NCBI GenBank assembly: GCA_900556975.1
Contig: USQZ01000005.1
Span: forward strand, 1 to 58,950
Direction: 5' to 3'
Length of the DNA stretch: 58,950 bases
Source of the DNA: an uncultured Clostridium sp.
GTDB lineage: Bacteria; Bacillota; Clostridia; TANB77; CAG-508
Of the stretch, positions 49,015 through 58,104 are shown one piece after another; position 1 is the stretch's first letter; each line of letters begins with the position of its first letter. A program made the translations under genes and the position numbers. Below the pieces are notes generated by a model. It searched no databases, was not told the origin of the DNA, and saw only the letters and a list, made by a program, of their open reading frames with translations.

Positions 49015-50331
49015 TTAATAATATATCCTTAATTGATGACTAAATACACCATTCTCTACAGATGTATATAAAGAAATATTATCATACTTTTTCAAAATCT
49101 TTTTTACTTTCCATAGACCTAAACCTGTATTATTAGGCTTTGTAGAATAGTTCTTTTCAAAAATTTTATCTTTATCAATTTTTGAATCAGAATTACACGA
49201 GTTTTCAATCGTTAAATAATCATAATGAGCTCTACCATCTCTAGCAATTATTATATTAATAAATTTTTCAGATGAATTTTCAGCAGCCTCAATGCTATTA
49301 TCTAAAAATATTCCTAAAATACGATTAAATTCATAGATATCCATATTTAAAGTTGTTAAATCAATAAATACTTCAATATTAAAATCAATACCTAAATTTT
49401 TTGATTTGTAATACTTTTCTGTAAGTAATGATAAAACTGGTGGACTATTTAAAACATCTTTATTAAAAACAGAAAGTTTTTTTAGTTCATCACAATCTTT
49501 GAAAATGCTAGAATAATAATGTTTTAATCCATCAAAATCATCAGCAGATAAATATCCACCAATAGATTGCATTATATTAGAAAAATCATGTTTAAATTCT
49601 CTAATACCATCATAAGAGTGTGAAAGAGTTATATATGATTTTTTTTCAGAATCTAAATTGTTTTCAACATATTGAAGCTTTAATATTTTTATTAAAAGAA
49701 TAATTACAATACTAATTAATAGCATATTGAGTAAAACAAAAGCAAATGAAACAGTTGAAAAAGCACTATATAAGAAATGACCATTTAGTAAAACAGTAAA
49801 TAAACACGCAAATGAAAAGATATGAATAATTAATTTGCTAGGAGTATCTAAACCGTTATAAAAATTTTTAGAAAACTTCATTTTATCAAATATTTTCATT
49901 AGTGAAAACATAATAAGATATGAAGGAATAATTATAAAAGGTCTAACGATTGGTACCTTTTCAAGAGAAGAAGGTTGTATATCAAACATAAATGCAATTG
50001 TGTATGTGAAAAATAATTTTAATACTTGAAACATTGTAAATGGAAGTATTAGAAAGAAAGTACTATGCTCAAATTCCTTTCTAAATAAAAAGTATAAAAC
50101 AACAAAAACAATTGCAATATTTATAAATGGAAAAAAGGATATAGGCGTAAAACAAATATTTATAATTTCTAAAGGAAAAGAAATAAACAAATATAATGTA
50201 GTCTTTTTCTTAGAAAAATCTAAGTTAAAAGCTTTTATAAAAAATAATCTACTAATTAGAAGTTCAGCAAAAGCCATAACAATCGATATTAATTTTGTAA
50301 AAACTACATTTTCTGAAAATAAAATTTGCAT
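49015..50331 (-). CDS. GHKL-type sensor histidine kinase, orphan
   Basis: Membrane kinase of the AgrC-like (GHKL) class. Six or seven transmembrane helices (about residues 1-205) act as the sensor, followed by a DHp-like helix with REFKHDFSNIMQSIGGYL (candidate phospho-His in FKHD) near residue 230, and the ATPase domain: N box LGIFLDNSIEAAENS near residue 340, and G2 box NTGLGLWKVKKILKKY near residue 410. I chose the ATG at 50331; GAGGTG lies nine bases upstream. Response regulator and autoinducer peptide genes, the usual neighbours, are absent. Confidence 0.9.
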   Translation of the reverse strand: MQILFSENVVFTKLISIVMAFAELLISRLFFIKAFNLDFSKKKTTLYLFISFPLEIINICFTPISFFPFINIAIVFVVLYFLFRKEFEHSTFFLILPFTMFQVLKLFFTYTIAFMFDIQPSSLEKVPIVRPFIIIPSYLIMFSLMKIFDKMKFSKNFYNGLDTPSKLIIHIFSFACLFTVLLNGHFLYSAFSTVSFAFVLLNMLLISIVIILLIKILKLQYVENNLDSEKKSYITLSHSYDGIREFKHDFSNIMQSIGGYLSADDFDGLKHYYSSIFKDCDELKKLSVFNKDVLNSPPVLSLLTEKYYKSKNLGIDFNIEVFIDLTTLNMDIYEFNRILGIFLDNSIEAAENSSEKFINIIIARDGRAHYDYLTIENSCNSDSKIDKDKIFEKNYSTKPNNTGLGLWKVKKILKKYDNISLYTSVENGVFSHQLRIYY

Positions 50332-50521
50332 AAATAACACCTCTTTATAACTACTACCATTTTATGGAGCGTAATAATAAATATAAAATAATTTCTATTT
50401 AATGTCAATAGAATTTTGTAAAAAAATGTAAAAAGATAGAGATACACTTATTTTATATTAAAAATAATTCTAAAACAATAAAAAAATAATAAAATTATAA
50501 AAAAAGAAAGGATAAGACAAA

Positions 50522-51301
50522 ATGAATAAAAAAATTGTTTTGAGTATAGCTGTTATTTTTTCATTAGTATTATGTGTGGGAGTCTTAAAAAATGAGGTAC
50601 GTGCAGATAATATTAATAAGAAAATATGTTGGGGAATAAAAAGAAACAACAACCATGAGCAACCTGATTTAGGAAAAGAAAATAGAGAATTAATTGATAA
50701 ATACAATGGAATAGCGATGGGAAGTAAAGAAAAGAAATATATATACCTAACATTTGATTTAGGATATGAAGCAGGATATACGGAAAATATATTAGATACC
50801 CTAAAAGCAAATGATGTTAAGGCATGTTTTTTTATTACAGCTCATTATTTAAATACTCAGCCTGACATAGTTAAAAGGATGATAGAAGAAGGGCATGATG
50901 TTGGAAACCATACTGTTAATCACAAAAGCATGCCTGAAATTTCGGACTCTGAAGTGGAAAAAGAGGTTATGAATCTGCATACAGCAATATATGAAAAGTT
51001 TGGGTATGAGATGAAATATTTAAGACCCCCAAAGGGAGAATATTGTGAAAGAACATTAGTCTTATGCAATAAAATGAATTATCAAACAATAATGTGGTCT
51101 TTTGCATATGATGATTGGGATGAGAATAAACAGGGGAGAGAAGCTTATGGAAAGGAAAAAATATTGAATAATACACATCCAGGAGAGGTTATGCTACTTC
51201 ACGGAACTTCAAAGGATAATATGAATATTTTGGATGAATGTATTAAAGCTATTAAATCTGACGGATATGAGTTTAAAAAATTAGATGAATTTGTCAGGTA
51301 G
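50522..51301 (+). CDS. pdaA: PdaA-type polysaccharide deacetylase (spore cortex)
   Basis: N-deacetylase of muramic acid needed to make muramic delta-lactam in the spore cortex. A signal peptide (about 1-28, ending in RAD) is followed by the NodB domain: YLTFDLGYEAGYTENILD near residue 78 (motif 1, Asp), HDVGNHTVNHKSMPEI near residue 133 (motif 2, H-N-H), RPPKGEYCERT, IMWSFAYDDWD and VMLLHGTSKDN. TFDLGYE rather than TFDDGP is the PdaA hallmark. The 259-residue length is typical. It is single, followed by A and B repeats. Confidence 0.93.
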   Translation: MNKKIVLSIAVIFSLVLCVGVLKNEVRADNINKKICWGIKRNNNHEQPDLGKENRELIDKYNGIAMGSKEKKYIYLTFDLGYEAGYTENILDTLKANDVKACFFITAHYLNTQPDIVKRMIEEGHDVGNHTVNHKSMPEISDSEVEKEVMNLHTAIYEKFGYEMKYLRPPKGEYCERTLVLCNKMNYQTIMWSFAYDDWDENKQGREAYGKEKILNNTHPGEVMLLHGTSKDNMNILDECIKAIKSDGYEFKKLDEFVR

Positions 51302-51316
51302 AATTGGTTAGAGAAA

Positions 51317-51440
51317 AGAAAATTATATTGATTTTTTCGTTCCTTGCTAAAAGATTTTACCACCTACTAAACTTCGTTTAGTAGGTTAGGTAAAAACTTT
51401 CAAACTGCGCGTCACTAAAAAATCAAATATAATTTTCTTT
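51317..51440 (-). repeat. Foldback repeat family A, copy 4
   Basis: Arms AGAAAATTATATTGATTTTT (from 51317) and the near complement to 51440 pair with a one-base bulge. The core has the best apical hairpin: CCTACTAAAC-GAA-GTTTAGTAGG. Orientation as A3, directly after pdaA. Confidence 0.88.
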
Positions 51441-51483
51441 TTCGTTCGAATTTAGATATAACCATTATTGCAAAAGATACGAG

Positions 51484-51662
51484 GGAAAATACATATAAAA
51501 TTTTTGAACCACTGCGCAGGGACCAAACGAGCGAAGCGAGTTCGATTGAAGCATTCTACCTACTTTGAAAATAAGAAAATATCAATTTTTTGATATTTTA
51601 TATTTTCAAAAACTAAAAAATGCGACAGCAAGGTGTGAAAAAAATTTGATGTGTATTTTTCC
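51484..51662 (-). repeat. Foldback repeat family B, copy 4
   Basis: Inverse orientation. Arms GGAAAATACATATAAAATTT and AAATTTGATGTGTATTTTTC pair imperfectly. The core carries ACTGCGCAGGGACCAAACG, GATTGAAGCATTCTACC, an internal A/T hairpin and GCGACAGCAAGGTGTGAAAA. Confidence 0.85.
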
Positions 51663-51736
51663 TTTTTTTTAAAATTCAATATAAATAATGTTAGTAATAT
51701 TTCTCTAACATTTGAATATATATAAACATAGAAGAA

Positions 51737-52024
51737 ATGTTAGAAAGGATGAAACATTATATGAATTTAAATAGAGTAAATGAAATTTTAGATTTACCCA
51801 GAGAAGTCGGAACCAATATTCCAAAAGTTACAATGCTGGGATTCGATGAAGTATTAATTGAAAATTATAAAGGAATATTAGAATATGAAGAATTCTTTAT
51901 AAGAGTATGTACACATATAGGAAATATAAACATAAATGGATTCGAATTAAAACTAAATCAAATCAGTGATGAATCAGTAAGCATAACTGGAAAAATAGAA
52001 AATCTAGATTTCGAACGTAGGTGA
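51737..52024 (+). CDS. yqfC: Sporulation protein YqfC
   Basis: Small protein (95 residues from the first ATG) encoded before yqfD in endospore formers. LDLPREVGTNIPKVTMLGFDEVLIENYKGILEY (core PKVTMLGF...LIENYKGILEY near residues 30-50) is the family signature. Start is uncertain: ATGs at 51737, 51749 and 51761 are in frame; AAAGGA lies before the last. It was reported as a mother-cell, sigma-E-controlled gene in Bacillus, role unknown. An 8-bp inverted repeat AATGTTAG/CTAACATT lies about 30 bp upstream. Confidence 0.9.
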   Translation: MLERMKHYMNLNRVNEILDLPREVGTNIPKVTMLGFDEVLIENYKGILEYEEFFIRVCTHIGNININGFELKLNQISDESVSITGKIENLDFERR

Positions 52025-52028
52025 AAAA

Positions 52029-53210
52029 ATGGTTTTAACGAAAAAAAATAATTTTATAAAAGGATATCTTCAAATAGAAATTGAAGGTTTTTATATAGAA
52101 AGATTTTTTAATGCGTGTACGAAGCAAGGAATAGAGTTATGGGGAACAAAAAGAAAAAATAATACTAGCATAATTACCAATATAAAAATAGATGATTTTA
52201 GAGGAATAAGAAATATAGCAAGAAAAACACAATGTAGCATGAAAATAAAAAGAAAAAAAGGAATACCATTTATAATAAGAAAATATAAGAACAGAAAAGT
52301 TTTTATATTTTTATTTTTTATATTAATATTATCAATATTTACATTGTCGAATTTTGTATGGAACATAGAAATTGAAGGTAATAACATTATAAGTTCAGAA
52401 GAAATATTAGAAGAATTAAATAAAAACGGAATTAAGCAAGGCGAATTAAAATATAAAATAAACATACAAAAGGTAATTGAAAAAATGAGATTAAATGATG
52501 AAAGAATTTCATGGATAGGCATAAAGATAGATGGAACGAATGCTAAAGTAAATATAGTAGAAGCTGTTGCTAAACCAGATATTTTGGATGAAAATGAATA
52601 CTGTGATATAGTAGCATCAAAAGACGGAATAATAACAAAAATAAATGTTACAAACGGAACAGAACTTGTTAAAGAAGGAGATGTAGTTGAAAGAGGTAGA
52701 AAACTTATAGGAGGCTGGATGGAAGGAAAATATACAGGAGTTAGATATATGCATGCAAGTGGCAATATTGAAGCAAAAGTTTGGTATATACGAGAAAAAA
52801 CAGAGAGTTTTATTCAACAAGAAAAAGTAAAAACAAATGAAGTAGAAAACAAATACGCATTAACATTGAATAAAAAAACAATAAATTTTTATAAAACTAT
52901 TTCAAAATTTAAAAAATATGATACAATGGAAACGAAAAACAAAATTAAGATATTAAACAATTTTTATTTACCAATAGAATTCAAGAAAATAACAAACTAT
53001 GAATATAGATATGAACAAAAGCAATATACAGTCGAACAATTACAAGAGAAAATAATACAAGAGCTAGAAGAACAAATGAAAAATGATATAGAAAACAAAC
53101 AAATCGTTAATAGAAATATTATTGCTGAACCTACTGAAAAAGAGTTAAAGGTTAAACTAATATATGAAGTCATTGAAAAAATAGGGGTAGAGCAAAAATT
53201 GGTTTCGTGA
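52029..53210 (+). CDS. yqfD: Sporulation protein YqfD
   Basis: Mother-cell membrane protein, needed for normal sporulation in Bacillus. N-terminal YqfD domain (about 1-85) with GYLQIEIEGFYIERFFNAC, one transmembrane helix (about 90-110), then SNFVWNIEIEGNNIISSEEI (POTRA-like), a conserved WIGIKIDGTNAKVNIVEAV near residue 160, IVASKDGIITKINVTNGTELVKEGDVV, and a coiled helical end. The 393-residue length is normal. The stop overlaps the next gene's first possible GTG. Four bp separate it from yqfC. Confidence 0.93.
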   Translation: MVLTKKNNFIKGYLQIEIEGFYIERFFNACTKQGIELWGTKRKNNTSIITNIKIDDFRGIRNIARKTQCSMKIKRKKGIPFIIRKYKNRKVFIFLFFILILSIFTLSNFVWNIEIEGNNIISSEEILEELNKNGIKQGELKYKINIQKVIEKMRLNDERISWIGIKIDGTNAKVNIVEAVAKPDILDENEYCDIVASKDGIITKINVTNGTELVKEGDVVERGRKLIGGWMEGKYTGVRYMHASGNIEAKVWYIREKTESFIQQEKVKTNEVENKYALTLNKKTINFYKTISKFKKYDTMETKNKIKILNNFYLPIEFKKITNYEYRYEQKQYTVEQLQEKIIQELEEQMKNDIENKQIVNRNIIAEPTEKELKVKLIYEVIEKIGVEQKLVS

Positions 53211-53224
53211 AAGGAGAAAGAAGA

Positions 53225-54406
53225 TTGGAAGAAAGAAGTCTAAAAGTAGTAGATTCAAATAAAACCTTTTTTGGAAAACTAAGTAAAACTTTATCAAAGA
53301 TAATAATTCCAACCAAAATCGGAATAAATGGATTTGTAATTAATTTAAAAAGGAATAATTTATTAAAAGCCTATGAAATAATGAATAATTCTAAAACGAG
53401 CGATGAAGAAAAGAAAAAAGTAATATCTTCAAAATATCAAGAAGCATATTCACTTTATTTAGAAGCAATAGATAAACACATTATGGATACAGTATACAAA
53501 AAAGTAAAAACCAATACTGCATCAGAATTTGAAAAAGAAGCAATGGGAAATTATTATAAAATAACAACATTAAAATCAACAGACTATGTAGAATATAAAT
53601 ACCAAAAGCAAAAATATTTAATTGAACTAGACTATGAATCATTAAAAATGAATACAAAAAGTAAAGTTTTAGAAAGATATAAAGAATTTTATCTTACACA
53701 AATGGATACATTCTATAAAGGAATATTAAAAAATTATTCTGTAAAACTTGCAGAATGCTCAAGAAGAATAAATACAAACATAGATGTATATAACAAAATC
53801 TTTGATGTTTTAAGCGAATATGTTTCAAAAATATTGTATATAAAAATGCAAGATGAAAACAGCTTGATAGAAGAGAAGATAGGAAACGAAATACATAGAC
53901 TAGACCAATTTGAAATTGGCGAATTAGATGCAAAAGATTATATTGAAAAAAATATGATTTTACTAGGAATTAGTAGACAAGTGTTCACACACAGTTTACC
54001 ATTAGTAGCAGCAGAACAATGTTATAACAAGTTATTAAATGATACAAGAAAATTAATTGTAAGAACAACAGATGAAAAAGTAAAAATGGAAACATATAAT
54101 TTGCTATTAGATTTACTTGAAGCATATGACATTAAATTGTTATCAGGAAAAGTATACTGGGAAAAAATAGATGAAAGAGAAAAATACAAGAGATTTTATG
54201 CAGAATACGAAAAAGCAGAAACATCAAGAGAAAAAGAAATTTTATTCTTGAAAAGAGAAATATCAATATTAGATAGCAATGAAGAAAATAAAGAAATAAT
54301 ACAATTCTACAAAAATAGACTTATATCATATGGAGTAATGAAAAGTTTAAAAAATAATTGTAGGACAAGCAATAAATTTACAAAAACAAATAGAAAGGCA
54401 AATTAA
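53225..54406 (+). CDS. Helical protein of unknown function in the phoH position
   Basis: About 393 residues, nearly all helical, not recognised. Visible segments: FFGKLSKTLSKIIIPTKIGI near residue 15 (a possibly amphipathic, membrane-touching stretch), YQEAYSLYLEAIDKHIMDT, LERYKEFYLTQMDTFYKGIL and LPLVAAEQCYNKLLNDTRKL. No signal peptide or catalytic motif is evident. I chose the TTG at 53225 because AAAGGAG lies eight bases upstream; a GTG at 53207 is an alternative. In most sporeformers phoH sits between yqfD and ybeY. Here phoH is missing and this gene overlaps ybeY by one base. Confidence 0.85.
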   Translation: MEERSLKVVDSNKTFFGKLSKTLSKIIIPTKIGINGFVINLKRNNLLKAYEIMNNSKTSDEEKKKVISSKYQEAYSLYLEAIDKHIMDTVYKKVKTNTASEFEKEAMGNYYKITTLKSTDYVEYKYQKQKYLIELDYESLKMNTKSKVLERYKEFYLTQMDTFYKGILKNYSVKLAECSRRINTNIDVYNKIFDVLSEYVSKILYIKMQDENSLIEEKIGNEIHRLDQFEIGELDAKDYIEKNMILLGISRQVFTHSLPLVAAEQCYNKLLNDTRKLIVRTTDEKVKMETYNLLLDLLEAYDIKLLSGKVYWEKIDEREKYKRFYAEYEKAETSREKEILFLKREISILDSNEENKEIIQFYKNRLISYGVMKSLKNNCRTSNKFTKTNRKAN

Positions 54407-54882
54407 TGAGAAATTTAACACAAATAGAATTCTTAGATATAGAAGAAGATGACGAATATTCGAAAATAATAGAAAAAGTAGTCGAAAAATGTTTTGAAGA
54501 AGAAGATTTATTAAAAACACATTTATACTTAAGTGTTATACTAACAACACCTAATCAAATTCAAGAAATGAATAATACATATAGAAAAATTAATAAAGCA
54601 ACAGATGTATTATCATTTCCAATGTTTGAAAAAGATGAAATCCCCAATATTATAAGTGAAATAGAAGAACCACTTGGAGATATAGTAATTTCAATTGAAA
54701 AAGTAAAAGAACAAGCTGAAGAATATGGACATTCTTTTGAAAGAGAACTAGCATACATGGTAGTTCATGGCTTCTATCACTTGATGGGGTATGATCATAT
54801 AGAATTAGTTGATAGAACAGAAATGAGAGCAAAAGAGGAAATTGTACTAAACAAACTTAATATAACTCGAGGAGACGAATAA
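54406..54882 (+). CDS. ybeY: Endoribonuclease YbeY
   Basis: Metal-dependent RNase for 16S rRNA 3' maturation and ribosome quality control. The zinc motif VVHGFYHLMGYDH (HxxxHxxxxxH) lies near residue 122, preceded by MNNTYRKINKATDVLSFPMF and LGDIVISIEKVKEQAEEYGHS. The 158-residue length is normal. The ATG overlaps the previous stop by one base. It is 24 bp before the DUF3048 gene. Confidence 0.96.
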   Translation: MRNLTQIEFLDIEEDDEYSKIIEKVVEKCFEEEDLLKTHLYLSVILTTPNQIQEMNNTYRKINKATDVLSFPMFEKDEIPNIISEIEEPLGDIVISIEKVKEQAEEYGHSFERELAYMVVHGFYHLMGYDHIELVDRTEMRAKEEIVLNKLNITRGDE

Positions 54883-54905
54883 ATTACCGAAGAGGGGGAA
54901 AATTA

Positions 54906-56015
54906 ATGGGAAAACATCATTCAGATGAAAAAAGCTCCAAAAAAGGAATAAAGATTTTTTTGATTATCTTATTGCTAATAATTATAGGAATAGGAGCATT
55001 TTTAGGATGGAAATATGCAAACAGTAAGAAAACTATAGAAGTAAATACCAATATAGCTGAACAAGCACCAGAAGAAAATACACAAGAGCCAGAGCCTGAA
55101 AAAACAATTCAAATATTCAAAGGAACAGACAGACCAATAGCATGTATGATTGATAATCACAGTGATGCATGGCCACAATTTTCAATTAGCAAAGCATATA
55201 CAGTATATGAAATAATTGTTGAAGGTGGAGAAACCAGATTAATGGCAGTATTTAAAGGAGCAGATGCAGATAAAGTTGGACCAATGAGAAGCTCAAGACA
55301 TTATTTCTTGGATTATGCGTTGGAAAATGATGCAATATATGCACACATCGGTTGGAGTCCACAGGCACAATCAGATATAAAGAAATTAGGAATAAATAAT
55401 GTAAATGGATTAGAATATGATACAGGAAAAGCATGGAAAGCAGGAGATGTATTTTGGAGAATATCTGGAAAATACAAAGCACCCCATAATTCAATATGTG
55501 ATTTAGCAACAATAAAAACAACTGCAGAATCCAAGGGATACAGAACTACATCAAATCAAAAAAGTGTATTGAATTATGTAGCAGATCCAGTAACATTAGA
55601 AGAAAAAACAGATGCAATTTCAGCAACAGATGTAACAATACCATTTTCAACATTACAAAAAGTTAATTTTAAATATGATGAAACAACACAGACATATACA
55701 AGATATGCAAGAAATAAATTACAAACGGACGCAACAACAGAAAGCAATATTACAACAAAAAATATAATAATAACAAAAGTAGATAATTATACCTTAAATG
55801 ATGGAAGCGGAAAAGGAAGACAAGACATAAAAAATATAGGAACTAAAGAAGGATATTACATAACAAACGGAAAAGCAATTCCAATAACTTGTACAAAAGA
55901 ATCAAGAAGTGCACAAACAGTATATAAAGACAGTCAAGGAAATGAAATTCAAGTAAATGATGGAAACACATTCATAGAAATATGTCCAACAAATGCGAAT
56001 TTAACAATACAATAA
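54906..56015 (+). CDS. DUF3048 (YerB-like) exported protein
   Basis: A 369-residue protein with an N-terminal transmembrane anchor (about 16-36) and a Glu/Pro linker, then the DUF3048 domain: PIACMIDNHSDAWPQFSISKAYTVYEIIVEGGETR near residue 75 (core PIACMIDNHSDAWPQ), VGPMRSSRHYFLDYA, YAHIGWSP and a C-terminal DUF3048 subdomain with FNYDETTQTYTRY-like FKYDETTQTYTRYARNK. Usually a lipoprotein of unknown function; here it is membrane-anchored. It is in the ybeY-era operon, which is not its usual place. Confidence 0.88.
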   Translation: MGKHHSDEKSSKKGIKIFLIILLLIIIGIGAFLGWKYANSKKTIEVNTNIAEQAPEENTQEPEPEKTIQIFKGTDRPIACMIDNHSDAWPQFSISKAYTVYEIIVEGGETRLMAVFKGADADKVGPMRSSRHYFLDYALENDAIYAHIGWSPQAQSDIKKLGINNVNGLEYDTGKAWKAGDVFWRISGKYKAPHNSICDLATIKTTAESKGYRTTSNQKSVLNYVADPVTLEEKTDAISATDVTIPFSTLQKVNFKYDETTQTYTRYARNKLQTDATTESNITTKNIIITKVDNYTLNDGSGKGRQDIKNIGTKEGYYITNGKAIPITCTKESRSAQTVYKDSQGNEIQVNDGNTFIEICPTNANLTIQ

Positions 56016-56161
56016 AAAACAAACAAACCAAGGAAAAACTCCTTGGTTTATTTGTTTGCAAATTAAATATACTATTAAGAAAAGCCTTCCATATATTATA
56101 TTGTTAAAACAATTAATATATGATAAAATATTAAAGGTAAAAAAAGAGATTGGAGAAATAT

Positions 56162-57067
56162 ATGTCAGAATTTAAATCAGGATTTGTATCAATAATTGGA
56201 AGAACAAACGTTGGAAAGTCGACACTATTAAATAATTTAATAAAAGAAGATGTTTCTATAACAGCAAATAAACCACAAACAACAAGATTAGCAATTAGAG
56301 CGATTGCAAACAGAGAAAATTCACAAATCATATTTATAGACACACCAGGAATACATAAACCTAAAAGTAAACTAAGCGAAACAATGGTAGATACTGCATT
56401 TGCATCACTTCAAGATGTTGATGTTATTTTATTTATGATTGAAGCAACAAGTAAAGGAATAGGAAAAGGCGATACATACATCTTAGAAAAACTAAAAGAA
56501 AAAAATAAGAAAGTAATTCTAATAATAAATAAGATAGATTTAGTTGAAAAAGAAAGCTTATTTAAAATAATTGAAGAATATAGCAAACAATATGATTTTT
56601 CAAGCGTAATACCAATAGAAGCAACCAAAGGAAAATATGCTGAAACAGTTTTAAATGAAATAGAAAAACTTTTAAAACCAGGTCCTAGATATTATGAAGA
56701 AGATGAATACACAGACCAAACTTCAAGACAAATAGCAGAAGAAAAAATACGTGAAAAAGCATTAAGATTTTTAAATGAAGAAGTGCCACATGGTATTTAT
56801 GTTGAAGTTTCAAAATTTAAATATAGAAAAACTACAAAAAAAGAAGAAATATATGATATAGATGCAACAATATATTGCAAGAGAGAATCACATAAAGGAA
56901 TAATAATTGGAAAAGACGGGCAAATGCTAAAAAAAATAGGACAATGTGCAAGATATGATTTAGAAAAAATTTTTGGAACTAAAATAAACCTTAAATTATG
57001 GGTAAAAGTAGATAATAAGTGGGATGAAAACACACAAATTTTGAAAAAATTTAAGTATGCAAAATAG
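56162..57067 (+). CDS. era: GTPase Era
   Basis: GTPase that checks 16S rRNA 3'-end maturation. G1 GRTNVGKSTLLNNLI near residue 14, G3 DTPGIHKPKSKL, G4 NKIDLV near residue 121, G5 IEATKG, and the C-terminal KH domain with HKGIIIGKDGQMLKKIG near residue 245. About 301 residues from the ATG at 56162 (TTGGAGAAATAT upstream); an in-frame TTG at 56150 is less likely. It is followed by yqzL and recO, the conserved order. Confidence 0.97.
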   Translation: MSEFKSGFVSIIGRTNVGKSTLLNNLIKEDVSITANKPQTTRLAIRAIANRENSQIIFIDTPGIHKPKSKLSETMVDTAFASLQDVDVILFMIEATSKGIGKGDTYILEKLKEKNKKVILIINKIDLVEKESLFKIIEEYSKQYDFSSVIPIEATKGKYAETVLNEIEKLLKPGPRYYEEDEYTDQTSRQIAEEKIREKALRFLNEEVPHGIYVEVSKFKYRKTTKKEEIYDIDATIYCKRESHKGIIIGKDGQMLKKIGQCARYDLEKIFGTKINLKLWVKVDNKWDENTQILKKFKYAK

Positions 57068-57105
57068 AAAGAAAGCTCATAATATTATTAAGAGAGGATG
57101 ATATT

Positions 57106-57204
57106 ATGAATGAAAAACAAGAAAAATGGAACCAGTTCAAAGAAACCGGAAAAGTTGAGGATTACTTAAAATATAAAGAAAGCAAAGATAAAGAATCCTT
57201 GTGA
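57106..57204 (+). CDS. yqzL: YqzL-like small protein
   Basis: A 32-residue protein: MNEKQEKWNQFKETGKVEDY then LKYKESKDKESL. It is short enough to be missed by many gene finders. The pattern W-x-x-F-x-x-TG-x-(I/V)-x-x-YL-x-(Y/F)-K and the place between era and recO identify the YqzL family of Bacillota. Shine-Dalgarno AAGAGAGGATGATATT. Function unknown. Confidence 0.8.
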   Translation: MNEKQEKWNQFKETGKVEDYLKYKESKDKESL

Positions 57205-57218
57205 GAGGATGTAGATAA

Positions 57219-57947
57219 ATGAAAAATATAAAAACGACTGGAATAGTAATTGCTGAAAACAGTTTAGGAGACTCAGATAAAATATTAACAATCTTAACAC
57301 CAAACGTAGGAAAAATTTCATGTGTAGCCAAAGGAGCTAAAAGACCTAAAAGTATGCTACTTGCAGGATCACAATTGTTATGTTTTGGAGAATATGTCTT
57401 GAGAAAATCAAATGATTTATATACAATTCAAAGCTGTGATCCTGTAGAAATATTTTATAATATAAGAGTAGATTTAGAAAAACTAAACTATACAGCAACA
57501 TTAATAAAAATAATAACTGACGTAACAACCGAAAATCAAAATAATTATTACATATTAAAATTGTTTCTAAACACATTATATGTAATTTCAGAAAGTGATA
57601 AAAATTTAGATTTCATAATATCAGTATTCAAAATGAGATTATTAAAAATACTAGGTTACTCACCAAATGTTAATGAATGCGTATGTTGTGGAGAAAAAGA
57701 AGATTTATCAACTTTTAGCATAAAAGATGATGGATTTAAATGCTCAGTTTGTAGTAAGCAAGACAAAAGTGCAATAAATTTATCAGAAGGAAGTAAGTAT
57801 GCAATTATATATAGCTTAAAAGCAGATTCAAAAAAATTATTTTCATTTTCAATAAGTGAAAACGCATTAAAAGAATTTGAACTAATTACCAGAATTTATT
57901 TTAATGAAAAACTAGAAAAAGACTATAAAGTTGAAAAATTAATTTAA
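57219..57947 (+). CDS. recO: DNA repair protein RecO
   Basis: Loads RecA on SSB-coated DNA with RecR. N-terminal OB fold (about 1-80) with GIVIAENSLGDSDKILTILTPNVGKISCVAKGAKR (core SDKILTILTPNVGKI), helical C-domain (about 85-240), and a zinc finger with CVCCGEKEDLSTFS and GFKCSVCS near residues 150-180. The 242-residue length is typical. Shine-Dalgarno GTGAGAGGATGTAGATAA. It is the last gene of the operon, followed by B copy 5, which probably ends transcription. Confidence 0.94.
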   Translation: MKNIKTTGIVIAENSLGDSDKILTILTPNVGKISCVAKGAKRPKSMLLAGSQLLCFGEYVLRKSNDLYTIQSCDPVEIFYNIRVDLEKLNYTATLIKIITDVTTENQNNYYILKLFLNTLYVISESDKNLDFIISVFKMRLLKILGYSPNVNECVCCGEKEDLSTFSIKDDGFKCSVCSKQDKSAINLSEGSKYAIIYSLKADSKKLFSFSISENALKEFELITRIYFNEKLEKDYKVEKLI

Positions 57948-57957
57948 TAAAACATAC

Positions 57958-58103
57958 AAAGAAACTCAATATAAAAATTTTAAATCACCGCACAAGGCCA
58001 AACGAACGAAGTGAGTTCGTTTGAAGCATTCTACCTGCTTTGAAAATAAGCAGGTAGAATACAGAGCAGTAAGGTGTGAAAAAATTTCATATTGAGTTTC
58101 TTT
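57958..58103 (-). repeat. Foldback repeat family B, copy 5
   Basis: The 15-bp arms AAAGAAACTCAATAT (57958-57972) and complement (58089-58103) are perfect. The core has AAATCACCGCACAAGGCCAAA, GAACTCACTTC on the complementary side, a CTACCTGCTT...AAGCAGGTAG hairpin and GCAGTAAGGTGTGAAAA. Between the convergent genes recO and DUF2752. Confidence 0.87.
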
Positions 58104-58104
58104 T

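Noticed and set aside
52091..52765. 224-codon minus-strand ORF
   Set aside because: It lies wholly inside yqfD in antisense; low-complexity Phe/Ile/Leu composition comes from A+T-rich codons.
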